This document shows, piece by piece, positions 1 through 8,230 of a stretch of 24,973 nt of DNA. The stretch lies in contig DKYP01000187.1 in the NCBI GenBank assembly GCA_002499945.1, positions 21,041 to 46,013 of the forward strand, given 5' to 3'. The stretch comes from Lachnoclostridium sp. UBA7097. Lineage in GTDB: Bacteria; Bacillota; Clostridia; Lachnospirales; Lachnospiraceae. The notes under the pieces are model-generated. The model had not been told where the DNA came from and ran no database searches. It saw only the letters and a program-made list of their open reading frames with translations. The translations under genes and the position numbers were made by a program. Each line of letters begins with the position of its first letter. The first letter of the stretch is position 1.

Positions 1-360
1 TTACCGTACATGAGCATTTGCGCCAGGGTTGTCATTGCCATAGCCTTCAAGGAGGTTGGCCCATATCCTGTATCTGCCATTACAAGGCCATCTTTTCCCA
101 TAGAAAAATGCTTAAAAGGATTACATGTTTAATTTTTCCACAGGCAGGTATGTCTGGCCCTGGAAGGAATGATGGCAGAATAGAATGTAAAATTTCATGT
201 AAAAAACAAGATGCTTTTGAAAAATGTTTTCTTAAACTGGTATCAGAAACAGCAGATATACCAAGCGCACAGGCTGCTGCAGCCAACAATATCACATGGC
301 AAAACAACAAACCACAGCAAACCACTTGGACATAGTGTAGTTTAGTTAAGAGCTTTAACT
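1..360. other. left-edge region without a convincing gene
   Basis: No intact gene is supported here. The minus strand has an open frame running off the window from about position 128, with a possible ATG at 101. It translates to a protein-like stretch (…NPFKHFSMGKDGLVMADTG…) but has no ribosome binding site. An 81-codon frame (80-325, minus, GTG start) overlaps it in another phase. The two together could be a frameshifted remnant of one gene, but no family was recognised. A small perfect inverted repeat (AGTTAA at 344-349, TTAACT at 355-360) sits at the right edge, next to the large palindrome that follows. Confidence 0.35.
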
Positions 361-555
361 GCCAAAAAGTAAACAGCTGGCAAGTTCCAAATGTACTTCC
401 TAAAGACAGCTGTTTAAACCCGCCGGCGTTTAAGCACCGTATTTAATGCTTCGTTTTTTGAAGCATTGGTGCTTTATGCGCCGTTGCGTGGTTTATCCAA
501 GCGCAAGCGTGCTGTCTGTGGAAGACTTTGGAACTGCCAGCCCATATTTTTTGAC
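361..555. repeat. large imperfect palindrome (MITE-like or structured-RNA element)
   Basis: The two halves pair over most of their length. Matched arm segments, from outside inward, are: GCTGGC 376-381 with GCCAGC 536-541; TTCCAAA 385-391 with TTTGGAA 527-533; CTTCC 396-400 with GGAAG 520-524; GACAGC 405-410 with GCTGTC 511-516; AAGCACC 432-438 with GGTGCTT 468-474; and AATGCTTC 445-452 with GAAGCATT 460-467 around a 7-nt loop. The right arm carries extra unpaired bases near 496-510. It begins about 50 bp past the stop of the permease gene, outside any gene. It lacks the terminal U-run of a simple terminator. Its size and shape suit a non-autonomous mobile element or a dispersed hairpin repeat; which one is unknown. 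Confidence 0.7.
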
Positions 556-605
556 ATCCCCTTAATAAATAAACATTATATACAAGCGGACGCGTTACCC
601 ATAAA

Positions 606-3194
606 TTACTCCATATCATCCCTAAGTGCATCTATTATATTTTCTTTCTTTATCTTGCTTACTGAATAAAGCATTGTGATAAATACAATAAATAAGACAC
701 TGAATGTACTTATTATGATTCCTGCCCATGGTATTACAAAGTCAATATTATCTGCACCGCCCTCATACATTCCATAATATATAAGCCATGAAAAAACCAT
801 TGCAATTGGCAGTCCCGACATTAGTGCCCTTATTCCATAAAACACACATTCAAAGTTCATCATTTTCTGAAAACCACGTTCCGATATTCCTACAGAACGC
901 AACATTGCCAGTTCCCTTTTGCGGAGCTTTATATTTGTGGAAATTGTATTAAATACATTAGCGGCTGCAATTAATGAAATCATAACAATAAAGGTATATG
1001 CAAATATATTAACTATCAATATCATATTTGTATTATCTTCTGTTACATTATCCAGATTAAGTAAAGTATAATTGTCTGTCACCCCTTCAGATAAAATTTT
1101 CATTTCTATATCTTCTGTGGATTTCTTAGGGGTTTTAGAACAGAATGTTATTCCTTTTGTTCCCATGTTAGCGTCTGTAATTTCAAAACTGTCTTTAAGT
1201 GAATACGGTACAAAGACCTGGAAGATGTATTCTGTCTGCGCATTCCCGCCTGTATCTTCTAAATCAGGAAGTACATCATTTGATTCATAATCTGCAAATG
1301 TTATATTTATCTCCCTTCCTGTACCTTGTACTGCATCCTGGCTGTCTGTCCCCGGGTAAATTGTTAAACTGGCAGATTTTTCTTTAAACATATTCTGGAA
1401 GTCTTCTGGCATTTTTATTCTTTGTGTATGGTCATCTATCTTTGCCATAGAAATAAATTTTGCATTCTGTCCTGTATACTCATTTTCTGGAAGCCCAAGC
1501 TTTTTTATTATATCCAGATAAGTATTATCGCCAAGAAACTGTACTTCTAATGAAAGACGGACTGTCTTATCTTCTGGTTTTATATTTAGGATTTTCTTTA
1601 AATTATCTGTTAAACTGTCTGTCCCTGCTTCACATGTATATCTTGCAAGCGCCTGGTATATGCTGTCATAGACACCGTCTGCTGTTTTTAGTTTATCATA
1701 AAGTGCCACCAGCTCACTGTCTTCCATTTCCTTTGTGATAAACCCTATATCATAAGTAGTATAAACTACTGCCATTTCCGATGCCTGTTTTAATTCTATT
1801 ACAAATGAATTGGCAGAAATAAATAATACCACACTAAGCGTAAGTGAAAGTATAATACTTCTGTAACGCTTTTTATTTCTCCTGAAATTTTTTAATGCAA
1901 GTATCCCCTCTAAACCATAGATTTTTTCTGCAAATTTTGACGTTTTTATGTTCTTTGCATTGACTTTAACTTCATTTGTCTGGCGTATACATTCCATTAC
2001 AGGTACTTTTGCTGCTTTGCGGGCCGGTATATATGCCGAAACCATAATAGTTATAAGGCTTGTTATTACTGATACAATAATTGCCGGGAATGATATTACC
2101 ATTTTTAAAGGGACATCATACATAACATTTTCAAAATTATCTGCAACTATGGAAATTACGGTATTTATCCCTCCCATACCTGCAAGTATTCCGGCAGGTA
2201 TTCCCATTATGCCAATGCACAGGCCTTCAAAGACCACAGAATTTTTTATTTGTTTCTGTGTTGCCCCCACTGACATTAAAATTCCAATCTGATGTGTACG
2301 CTCATTTAATGATATATTAAATGCATTATAAATCAAAAACACTGAGCCTGTCATAACAATAAATATTACAATAGCAGCGACTGAATACAAAAGCATATTA
2401 AATATATTATTATCAGAAATGCCCATAAAACGGAGCACATTATCATTAAATATATAAGGATACCCACCTGATTTGTTTTTTGCATAATTACGTACCGAAT
2501 ACGGGTTTTTAAGCTCTGGAAAAAAGTTAAAACTATCTGATTTATTTGTTCCATCTGATTTTGTTATAATAGTGTATCCAGGAGAATTATCTTCTTCATA
2601 GTTTGGCTTCTGGCAGATTCCAACAACTGTATAAGTCCTTTTTTCCTGTGCCATAAATGTTTCATTCCCGGCTTTATAAGCATCACCCTGCCCAAGACTG
2701 CTGCTTCCTGACAGACGGTTTCCTATATCAAGTGTAATCTCACTTCCAACTGGTATCCTGACACCGCCTCTTGATGAAATTCCGCCTGAAATTACTATTT
2801 CACTACTATTTTCAGGCAGCCTTCCAGTTACAAGTGTAACAGGAAGCATATGGAAAGCTTCTTCATTATATCCCGCCACAAAAAGATATGGCTTCTCTGG
2901 CGTCCTGCTTCCACTAAGGACTGCATAACCTATATTTTCCAATGTTGCCGAATTAGCAATTTCCTTGTCTTTCATACGCTCCTCTACAAAAGAATATGGC
3001 ACATTTATAAACCCGGTATGCCAGCCGCCATATTTCTGCGCTGCACCATCTGACAGGTAACTTAAAAGTGAAACACCAAATGTTGCAACTGCCATAATCA
3101 TTGCAGATGATAATGCCACCCCGATAATTGTTACAATAGTCCTTGTACGGCTTTTCCTAAGCCCCTGCAATGCAACTTTATTGAAAATATTCAT
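606..3194 (-). CDS. ABC transporter permease with two FtsX domains (MacB/antimicrobial-peptide type)
   Basis: This 862-residue integral membrane permease has a duplicated FtsX architecture. Membrane segments are near residues 19-47, 264-290, 319-350, 366-390, 443-463, 724-748, 784-806 and 820-845. A MacB-like extracytoplasmic domain (about 50-260) follows the first segment, and a second large extracytoplasmic domain (about 465-722) lies in the second half. Both FtsX repeats have the conserved stretch after the first helix: ERTHQIGILMSVGAT near 298-312 and RKRELAMLRSVGIS near 758-771. The gene overlaps the upstream ATPase gene by 4 nt (ATGA), so the two are translationally coupled. The family exports peptides, lipoproteins or antimicrobial compounds, or acts as a mechanotransmitter. 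The substrate cannot be read from the sequence, and the adjacent kinase/regulator suggests an envelope-stress or peptide-resistance role (inference). Confidence 0.9.
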   Translation of the reverse strand: MNIFNKVALQGLRKSRTRTIVTIIGVALSSAMIMAVATFGVSLLSYLSDGAAQKYGGWHTGFINVPYSFVEERMKDKEIANSATLENIGYAVLSGSRTPEKPYLFVAGYNEEAFHMLPVTLVTGRLPENSSEIVISGGISSRGGVRIPVGSEITLDIGNRLSGSSSLGQGDAYKAGNETFMAQEKRTYTVVGICQKPNYEEDNSPGYTIITKSDGTNKSDSFNFFPELKNPYSVRNYAKNKSGGYPYIFNDNVLRFMGISDNNIFNMLLYSVAAIVIFIVMTGSVFLIYNAFNISLNERTHQIGILMSVGATQKQIKNSVVFEGLCIGIMGIPAGILAGMGGINTVISIVADNFENVMYDVPLKMVISFPAIIVSVITSLITIMVSAYIPARKAAKVPVMECIRQTNEVKVNAKNIKTSKFAEKIYGLEGILALKNFRRNKKRYRSIILSLTLSVVLFISANSFVIELKQASEMAVVYTTYDIGFITKEMEDSELVALYDKLKTADGVYDSIYQALARYTCEAGTDSLTDNLKKILNIKPEDKTVRLSLEVQFLGDNTYLDIIKKLGLPENEYTGQNAKFISMAKIDDHTQRIKMPEDFQNMFKEKSASLTIYPGTDSQDAVQGTGREINITFADYESNDVLPDLEDTGGNAQTEYIFQVFVPYSLKDSFEITDANMGTKGITFCSKTPKKSTEDIEMKILSEGVTDNYTLLNLDNVTEDNTNMILIVNIFAYTFIVMISLIAAANVFNTISTNIKLRKRELAMLRSVGISERGFQKMMNFECVFYGIRALMSGLPIAMVFSWLIYYGMYEGGADNIDFVIPWAGIIISTFSVLFIVFITMLYSVSKIKKENIIDALRDDME

Positions 3195-3880
3195 ATCCCT
3201 GCCACCTGCCTTTCATCTTTTACTATCCTTCCATCTGCAATAGTAATAATGCGGTCTGCCTGCAATGCAATATTTTCATCATGTGTAACAATAACAAGTG
3301 TCTGCTGGTATTTCTCATGGCTTTCTTTCAAAAGACGTATAATTTCCTGCCCGTTTCTGCTGTCAAGGCTGCCGGTTGGTTCATCTGCAAGCATAACTGC
3401 AGGTGCATTCATTAAAGCACGCCCTATGGCAACCCTCTGCTGCTGCCCTCCTGAAAGCTGGTTCGGAAGGTGCGTCTGTCTTTTGCTAAGGCCAAGCAGT
3501 TCCAGTAAATCATTCAGGCGTCCCTGGTCTGGTTTTCGTTTGTCCATTAAAATTGGCAATGTTATATTCTCCACAACATTTAATGTAGGTATAAGGTTAT
3601 GGAACTGGTATATAAGCCCCACCTGCCTCCTGCGGAAAATAGCAAGCTTTTCTTTGCTCTGCCCGTACACATCCTGCCCGTTTAATAATATCCTCCCGCT
3701 TGTTGGAACATCTACCCCTGCAATACTGTGCAGGAGTGTTGACTTTCCAGAACCAGAGGAACCAATAATTGCAGTAAATGCCCCCTTCTCAATATCCACT
3801 GAAACATGGTCAAGCGCAACAACTTTATTTTCACCACTTCCATACACTTTGCATAAATTATCAACTTTTAAAAACTCCAT
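3191..3880 (-). CDS. ABC transporter ATP-binding protein (MacB/LolD family)
   Basis: This 229-residue cytoplasmic ATPase powers the FtsX-type permease encoded immediately downstream. All nucleotide-binding motifs are intact: Walker A GSSGSGKS at 40-47, Q-loop glutamine near 92 in YQFHNLIP, ABC signature LSGGQQQR at 142-149, Walker B VMLADEPTGSLD at 162-173 and the H-loop histidine near 200. Its length is normal for the LolD/MacB-N class. The DEPTGSLD form of Walker B with the YQFHNLIPTL Q-loop is typical of exporters and mechanotransmission systems rather than sugar importers. The start is well supported by AAAGGAGG upstream of the ATG. The 90-bp gap separating it from the kinase gene carries repeated half-sites, suggesting it starts its own transcript. 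Confidence 0.95.
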   Translation of the reverse strand: MEFLKVDNLCKVYGSGENKVVALDHVSVDIEKGAFTAIIGSSGSGKSTLLHSIAGVDVPTSGRILLNGQDVYGQSKEKLAIFRRRQVGLIYQFHNLIPTLNVVENITLPILMDKRKPDQGRLNDLLELLGLSKRQTHLPNQLSGGQQQRVAIGRALMNAPAVMLADEPTGSLDSRNGQEIIRLLKESHEKYQQTLVIVTHDENIALQADRIITIADGRIVKDERQVAGI

Positions 3881-3939
3881 TATGTGAACCTCCTTTTATA
3901 TGGTATACCCATATAATAAGTTATTAAAGTTACATTCTG

Positions 3940-3969
3940 GTGACTTTAAAGTGAGAGATTTGTCACTTT
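3940..3969 (-). promoter_or_regulatory. candidate response-regulator operator upstream of the ABC exporter
   Basis: In the gap between the kinase gene and the ATPase gene lie three copies of a TSACTTT-like half-site. TGACTTT (3941-3947) abuts AAAGTGA (3948-3954), giving the perfect palindrome ACTTTAAAGT in the middle. AAAGTGA is then matched by TCACTTT (3963-3969) across an 8-bp spacer. Binding by the neighbouring OmpR-type regulator is inference. No confident -35/-10 pair was assigned. Confidence 0.45.
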
Positions 3970-3971
3970 TA

Positions 3972-4961
3972 TTATTTATTGAACCGTATTGTAAATACGG
4001 CACCACCCTGTGGATGGTTTTTAGCTGTAATTACCCCGCCCTGCCTTACTATAATTGTTTTGCAGAGTGCAAGCCCTATCCCGTACCCTGCCACACTTGT
4101 ATTCTGTCCACGGTAGAACCTGTCAAAAAGATGCGGCAGGTCTTCTTTCTTAAACCCGCTGCCGCTGTCATGGAACTTGATTTCTGTAAAAAGCACATTA
4201 TCAATGGCAGTAATTTCTATTTTACCATTATCCCCTGCATTTTCTATACAGTTCTTAATAATATTCTGGAATGATTCTTTCATCCAGTCCTTGTCAGCCT
4301 GTATAAAAGCATTTTCTGGTATATCTGTTTTAACTGCAATATTGTGTAATTCCATTTGTATTAAAAAGGGATGCAGTGCAGCACCTAACAGCCCGCCAAG
4401 ACTTGTTTGTTCTTTCTGGAAAGCTACAATTCCTGCATCAAGACGTGATAATTTAAGAAGGGAAGCTAACAGCCAGTCCATATGGATATACAGTTCTTCA
4501 GTTTCACGAAGTAATTTTTTCCTTGTATTTTTATCAGGATTATTTTTAATAAGTGACAGGACAAGATTTGCAGATGTAAGTGGTGTCCGCAGCTGGTGTG
4601 CAATGTCTGCCAGTGAATTTGCAAGATGTTCTTTCTCCTTTTTAAGTGCTTCGTTCTGCTCCCTTATACGTAAAGTCATTTTAGTTATTTCAGTCTGTAA
4701 TATTGACAGTTCGCCCTCTTCTAAATCATTTATATAAAGGTAGTCTTCATTATGTAATACGCGCACCATTTGTTCTGAAATATGCGCAATTCTTTTATAC
4801 CTTTCCCTTGTAAATATAAAAAATTCCACACCATATGCAGAAGCAGAAAAAAAGACCAGCAGTAAAACTGCTGGATGTATTGCAACCGCTGCTATTGCAG
4901 AGATAATAGTTGTTATAATAAATATAACTGCGAATTTTTTTATTTCCCTGTTACGAAACAT
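3972..4961 (-). CDS. sensor histidine kinase, intramembrane-sensing type
   Basis: This is a 329-residue membrane histidine kinase. Two transmembrane helices (about 10-29 and 31-50) are separated by almost no external loop, as in BceS-like intramembrane-sensing kinases that work with an ABC exporter instead of sensing ligand directly. The H-box is SLADIAHQLRTPLT, with the phosphoacceptor histidine near 122. The ATPase domain shows an N-box (IIKNCIENAG), a G1 box DSGSGF near 265-270, FDRFYRG and GYGIGLAL. A longer start at 4991 exists. I chose the ATG at 4961 because GGAGG lies 5 nt upstream and the protein then begins at the usual place. The start overlaps the regulator gene by 11 nt, so the two are coupled. 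Its likely partner is that regulator, with the exporter as target. Confidence 0.9.
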   Translation of the reverse strand: MFRNREIKKFAVIFIITTIISAIAAVAIHPAVLLLVFFSASAYGVEFFIFTRERYKRIAHISEQMVRVLHNEDYLYINDLEEGELSILQTEITKMTLRIREQNEALKKEKEHLANSLADIAHQLRTPLTSANLVLSLIKNNPDKNTRKKLLRETEELYIHMDWLLASLLKLSRLDAGIVAFQKEQTSLGGLLGAALHPFLIQMELHNIAVKTDIPENAFIQADKDWMKESFQNIIKNCIENAGDNGKIEITAIDNVLFTEIKFHDSGSGFKKEDLPHLFDRFYRGQNTSVAGYGIGLALCKTIIVRQGGVITAKNHPQGGAVFTIRFNK

Positions 4962-5640
4962 AAGTACCTCCAAGCCTGTAGCCTGTACCACGTACAGTCA
5001 GTATAATCTGTGGTGATGCAGGGTTGTCCTCAATTTTCTCACGCAATCTTTTAATATATACTGTTAAAGTATTGTTATTGACGAACTCCCCTGCTGCATC
5101 CCACAATTCATCCAGCAACTGGTCCCTTGTAATAATATTCCTGGGATTATTTATAAATACAAGCAATAACCTGTATTCAAGTGCAGAAAGAAATATCTCT
5201 TTATTATCTTTTTTTACAACACCACTTGCTGTATCGACATGAAGCCCGCATATTTCAAATTCAGACGGTGCATGCCCTGATTTACGCAGGGCTGTATTAA
5301 TCCTTGCAACAAGTTCACGGGGACGGAACGGCTTTGTAATATAGTCATCCGCACCAATATTTAATCCTGTAACAACACTTGCTTCATCACCTGAAGCTGT
5401 AAGGAATATAACAGGAATATCATATAATTGTTTAATACCTGTACAGACTGTAAAACCATTGCCATCAGGAAGTGAAATATCCACAAGTGCAAGGTCTGGC
5501 CTGTTACTAACAGGCATCTGCATTTCCAGGGCTTCCTTCTGTGAAGCAGCATGTATAACAGCAAAACCTTCTGTGTCCAGCAAAAGGGCAAGATTCCTGG
5601 CAATCTCTTTATCATCTTCAACTAAAAATATATGTTTCAT
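4951..5640 (-). CDS. OmpR/PhoB-family response regulator
   Basis: This 229-residue DNA-binding response regulator has an N-terminal receiver domain (1-115) with acidic pocket E8-D9-D10, phosphoacceptor D54 in ALVDISLPDGNG, T81 and K103 (ITKPFRPREL). A C-terminal winged-helix domain (about 125-225) ends in the typical RGTGYRL. A longer open frame starts at 5667. The ATG at 5640 is preferred because the protein then starts MKHIFLVEDD, matching the family N-terminus, and GGAAGGGG precedes it. It lies between a small secreted protein gene (56-nt gap) and its kinase gene (overlap). It probably controls the adjacent ABC exporter; this is inferred from gene order and the repeated half-sites at 3940-3969. 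Confidence 0.92.
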   Translation of the reverse strand: MKHIFLVEDDKEIARNLALLLDTEGFAVIHAASQKEALEMQMPVSNRPDLALVDISLPDGNGFTVCTGIKQLYDIPVIFLTASGDEASVVTGLNIGADDYITKPFRPRELVARINTALRKSGHAPSEFEICGLHVDTASGVVKKDNKEIFLSALEYRLLLVFINNPRNIITRDQLLDELWDAAGEFVNNNTLTVYIKRLREKIEDNPASPQIILTVRGTGYRLGGTYVS

Positions 5641-5696
5641 TATTATGCCCCTTCCTTCAAAGCACACCGCCTGTTTTATAACAATTATTTACTGCA

Positions 5697-6119
5697 TTAT
5701 GCTGAAAAAGTAATACTTTCAATCTTTTTATTAAAAACTCTTATAACAGCTGATATAAATGATATTTTATCTCCAGACTTATATCCATTATCTTTCACCC
5801 AGTCCTTAAACGGAATAGTCTGTACATTGCCAGCTTCGTCATTAACAACCTTGCAGCTTCTTGAAATCTTTAATTTGTATGGGCCATCCTTTTCCTTTGC
5901 ATGGTACACCTTCTTTTCAGAAGAAGCTTTTCTTACCTTCCCATCCAATGTGATTTTGCTGCCATTAAAATACATCTTCATATTGCCGCCACCTGCTTTA
6001 GATACGCCATAAAAACAGTAATTCCCTTTGGCATATGTTTTTGCTGGAAAAGCAGTTACACCAGCAAGCATACTAAAAATAACTGCTGCAATAATAAAAT
6101 TTTTCCTAAAAGTTTTCAT
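5697..6119 (-). CDS. small secreted protein of unknown function
   Basis: This 140-residue protein has a clear signal peptide: a basic start (MKTFRKNF), a hydrophobic core at about 9-24, and a likely cleavage after AKTYA near residue 30. The mature part, about 110 residues, is lysine-rich and basic, with only two cysteines (near 34 and 90) and a glycine cluster (KAGGGN). No known family was recognised. A good ribosome binding site (AGGGAGG) precedes the ATG. It is the first gene before the response regulator and kinase, and a plausible promoter lies just upstream. It may therefore be an accessory or sensory partner of that two-component system, or simply share its promoter. Function is not assignable from sequence. 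Confidence 0.75.
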   Translation of the reverse strand: MKTFRKNFIIAAVIFSMLAGVTAFPAKTYAKGNYCFYGVSKAGGGNMKMYFNGSKITLDGKVRKASSEKKVYHAKEKDGPYKLKISRSCKVVNDEAGNVQTIPFKDWVKDNGYKSGDKISFISAVIRVFNKKIESITFSA

Positions 6120-6138
6120 ACTAGCTTACCTCCCTGAA

Positions 6139-6167
6139 TTTATAATATACCGCCATATACCTGGCAA
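6139..6167 (-). promoter_or_regulatory. promoter of the small secreted protein/regulator/kinase operon
   Basis: On the minus strand TTGCCA (6167-6162) and TATAAA (6144-6139) are separated by 17 bp, a good housekeeping-type promoter about 20 bp upstream of the start codon of the small secreted protein. Confidence 0.55.
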
Positions 6168-6175
6168 TTAAAGAT

Positions 6176-6189
6176 GTATAATATTATAC
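6176..6189. promoter_or_regulatory. 14-bp perfect palindrome upstream of the promoter
   Basis: GTATAATATTATAC is a perfect palindrome lying just upstream of the -35 box at 6162-6167. The position would suit an activator site. The AT-rich composition means chance is possible. Confidence 0.35.
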
Positions 6190-6229
6190 TTGTCTGTGTA
6201 TATAAATTCAATTAAATTATTATTACAAT

Positions 6230-8227
6230 TTATTTTATTCTGTCCTCCAAAGTCCCATAATGATACCAGTTTCTTTCTGTACCGCTTAAACCTGTAAGAA
6301 TTTTTTCTCCCTGCCTTCCAATTAGAAATCTTGTGTTTTTAAAATAATAATCAATTTTTTTAGTCCATTTTCTAAAAGCCTTTTCAGGAAAGACCCTGCG
6401 CTCTGTGTCAAATTCAAATTCTGAACCTGCAATCTGTAATATCCCTCCATTTTCATCAAGACGGAATACCTGGTATTCATAACTTCCATATATATCTTTA
6501 TCTTCCATACGTACATTCATAAGAAAATCTTTCCCGCCTGTTGTGCTGGTATTTATGCTTTCTTTCATAAGCCCTGCCATTTTTGTATCTGTCTTTTCTG
6601 AATAAAGGATTTTACCCTGGCTGTTTTTTACCAGTATCATTCCTATACTGGCATCATTACCTTTTTTGTCTGTATATATTTCTATTGTTTCCATGCCTTC
6701 TGCTTCTGACACATCCGCCTGTACTTGTTCTGTTTTTATATAAGATTTATATAACTCTTTTTCCATCACATTTTCATACCATGCCTGGTCACTATATTTT
6801 TCAGTATATGAAATGCCATTATAATAATTACCATTTATTAAGTCTGCTTCTACAACCACGCCGTCTGTTAAGAACAATTTGCAATACTTGTTTCCATATA
6901 AATCTTTATTAATTAAATCTGCAAAGGTATCAAAATCTGTTTCTGTATATTTTATTTTGTCCATTTCGTAATTGACTTTATAAACACAGTTATCTGCAAA
7001 TGCAAGTGATATATCATCTGATTCTTCTAATTCTTTCTCCCAGCTGTCATTATCTTCCAATAGTACAAATAAATCAATGCACCTTGCGCTTCTTGCAATA
7101 CTTCTTATATTAACATAAATAATCCCGCCCTGCAGTTCTTCTTTAAAAGTTTTTTGTTTATCTGGTTTATTTTGCTGTACTTTATTATTCTGTACTGGAT
7201 TTTTTGTTTTCTTCGTTTTTACTGTTTCTGTACTCTTTTCTGGTTTTACAGATTGCACTTCTTTTACCTTTGTTTTCTCTGGATTGGAAATTAAGGCAAA
7301 TATTGTTCCTGATACCAGAATTAAAATTACTATTACTGCACTTAATGTTTTTCTTTTATATTTTAATATATTCTTCACTCTTTTTTTAATGCTGCCCCCG
7401 CCAAATTGTACAAAAAAGCCACCAGGAATCTTTTCCCCTGCTGCCAGCCCAAGAAGTGAAACTGAATATTCTTTTTTTATATTTTCCCCCATTTTCCTTA
7501 TAACAGCCTCATCACATGACATCTCCATATCTTCCCCGCTATAGAAAAAAGCCAGCCATACAAGCGGGTTAAACCAGTGTATACATAATGCAATAAATCC
7601 CAGGAACCTGAATAAATAATCCTTTCTCCTGATATGTGCCTGCTCATGCAGAATAATATATTCTGTTTCTTTTTCTTCAAGGAAAGCAGGGAGATATATT
7701 GCCGGCTTAATAATTCCTGCTACAAACGGGACATCCGCCTGGTTTGCAATATAAATATTTTTATCTTTTCTTACAGCGCCTTTTAATTTTATATATAACT
7801 TTGCCATTTTAATTATGCCACTGCCTGACATTATAACTGCCCCTGCCAGCCATATCCATTTTGCAAAGTTTAATATAATTTCTGTTATGCCAACAGGTAA
7901 ATCCTGTTCTGGCGGGATTTTATTTTTTTCGGCAACAGTACCGGCAGATATATTTGCATAATTATCTTCTGGCATATTAAACGTACCTGGACTTATATAT
8001 TCTATAACTGGATTGTTAAAATCTTTTTCCTGTAAAACTGAAAAAACAGAATATATACTTGAAAAAGAAACCGGGCATAACAGCCTGAATAATACAGCAA
8101 TCCATAATACATAAGAAAATATCCTGGGCTGTTTCCTTAATAAAAAACGTGCTGCAAATACTGCTAAAATTACAATTGATGCAGTAAAACCCATATGTAA
8201 AACATTTAAAAAAATACTTTCTAACAT
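6230..8227 (-). CDS. BlaR1-like M56 metallopeptidase sensor with an unusual C-terminal domain
   Basis: This 665-residue membrane sensor-protease partners the BlaI-type repressor encoded just upstream. The N-terminal half is the M56 module: membrane segments near 10-30, 36-56, 118-140 and 207-228, the zinc motif HEQAH at 194-198, and the downstream GEDMEMSCDEAV at 231-242. A further membrane segment near 295-314 is followed by a Lys/Thr/Asn-rich linker (about 317-360). The external part (about 361-665) has no SxxK/penicillin-binding signature and is not the beta-lactam sensor domain of classical BlaR1/MecR1; I did not recognise it. The gene starts 3 nt after the repressor stop, with GGAGG inside the repressor's last codons. 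By family analogy, signal binding outside triggers proteolysis that inactivates the repressor. The ligand is unknown. Confidence 0.88.
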   Translation of the reverse strand: MLESIFLNVLHMGFTASIVILAVFAARFLLRKQPRIFSYVLWIAVLFRLLCPVSFSSIYSVFSVLQEKDFNNPVIEYISPGTFNMPEDNYANISAGTVAEKNKIPPEQDLPVGITEIILNFAKWIWLAGAVIMSGSGIIKMAKLYIKLKGAVRKDKNIYIANQADVPFVAGIIKPAIYLPAFLEEKETEYIILHEQAHIRRKDYLFRFLGFIALCIHWFNPLVWLAFFYSGEDMEMSCDEAVIRKMGENIKKEYSVSLLGLAAGEKIPGGFFVQFGGGSIKKRVKNILKYKRKTLSAVIVILILVSGTIFALISNPEKTKVKEVQSVKPEKSTETVKTKKTKNPVQNNKVQQNKPDKQKTFKEELQGGIIYVNIRSIARSARCIDLFVLLEDNDSWEKELEESDDISLAFADNCVYKVNYEMDKIKYTETDFDTFADLINKDLYGNKYCKLFLTDGVVVEADLINGNYYNGISYTEKYSDQAWYENVMEKELYKSYIKTEQVQADVSEAEGMETIEIYTDKKGNDASIGMILVKNSQGKILYSEKTDTKMAGLMKESINTSTTGGKDFLMNVRMEDKDIYGSYEYQVFRLDENGGILQIAGSEFEFDTERRVFPEKAFRKWTKKIDYYFKNTRFLIGRQGEKILTGLSGTERNWYHYGTLEDRIK

Positions 8228-8230
8228 ATT

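Noticed and set aside
3249..3887. 212-codon open frame on the plus strand
   Set aside because: It is antisense to the ABC ATPase gene, which has all its motifs; the translation resembles no protein family.
3902..3909. GGTATACC palindrome near the ABC ATPase start
   Set aside because: It is only 8 bp, in AT-rich sequence close to the ribosome binding site; it could be chance.
3984..4000. Hairpin CCGTATT/AATACGG at the end of the short-loop kinase gene
   Set aside because: It is a perfect 7-bp stem but lies within the last codons and no U-run follows on the minus strand; too weak to call a terminator.
4177..4737. 186-codon open frame on the plus strand
   Set aside because: It is antisense to the histidine kinase gene and is a shadow of it.
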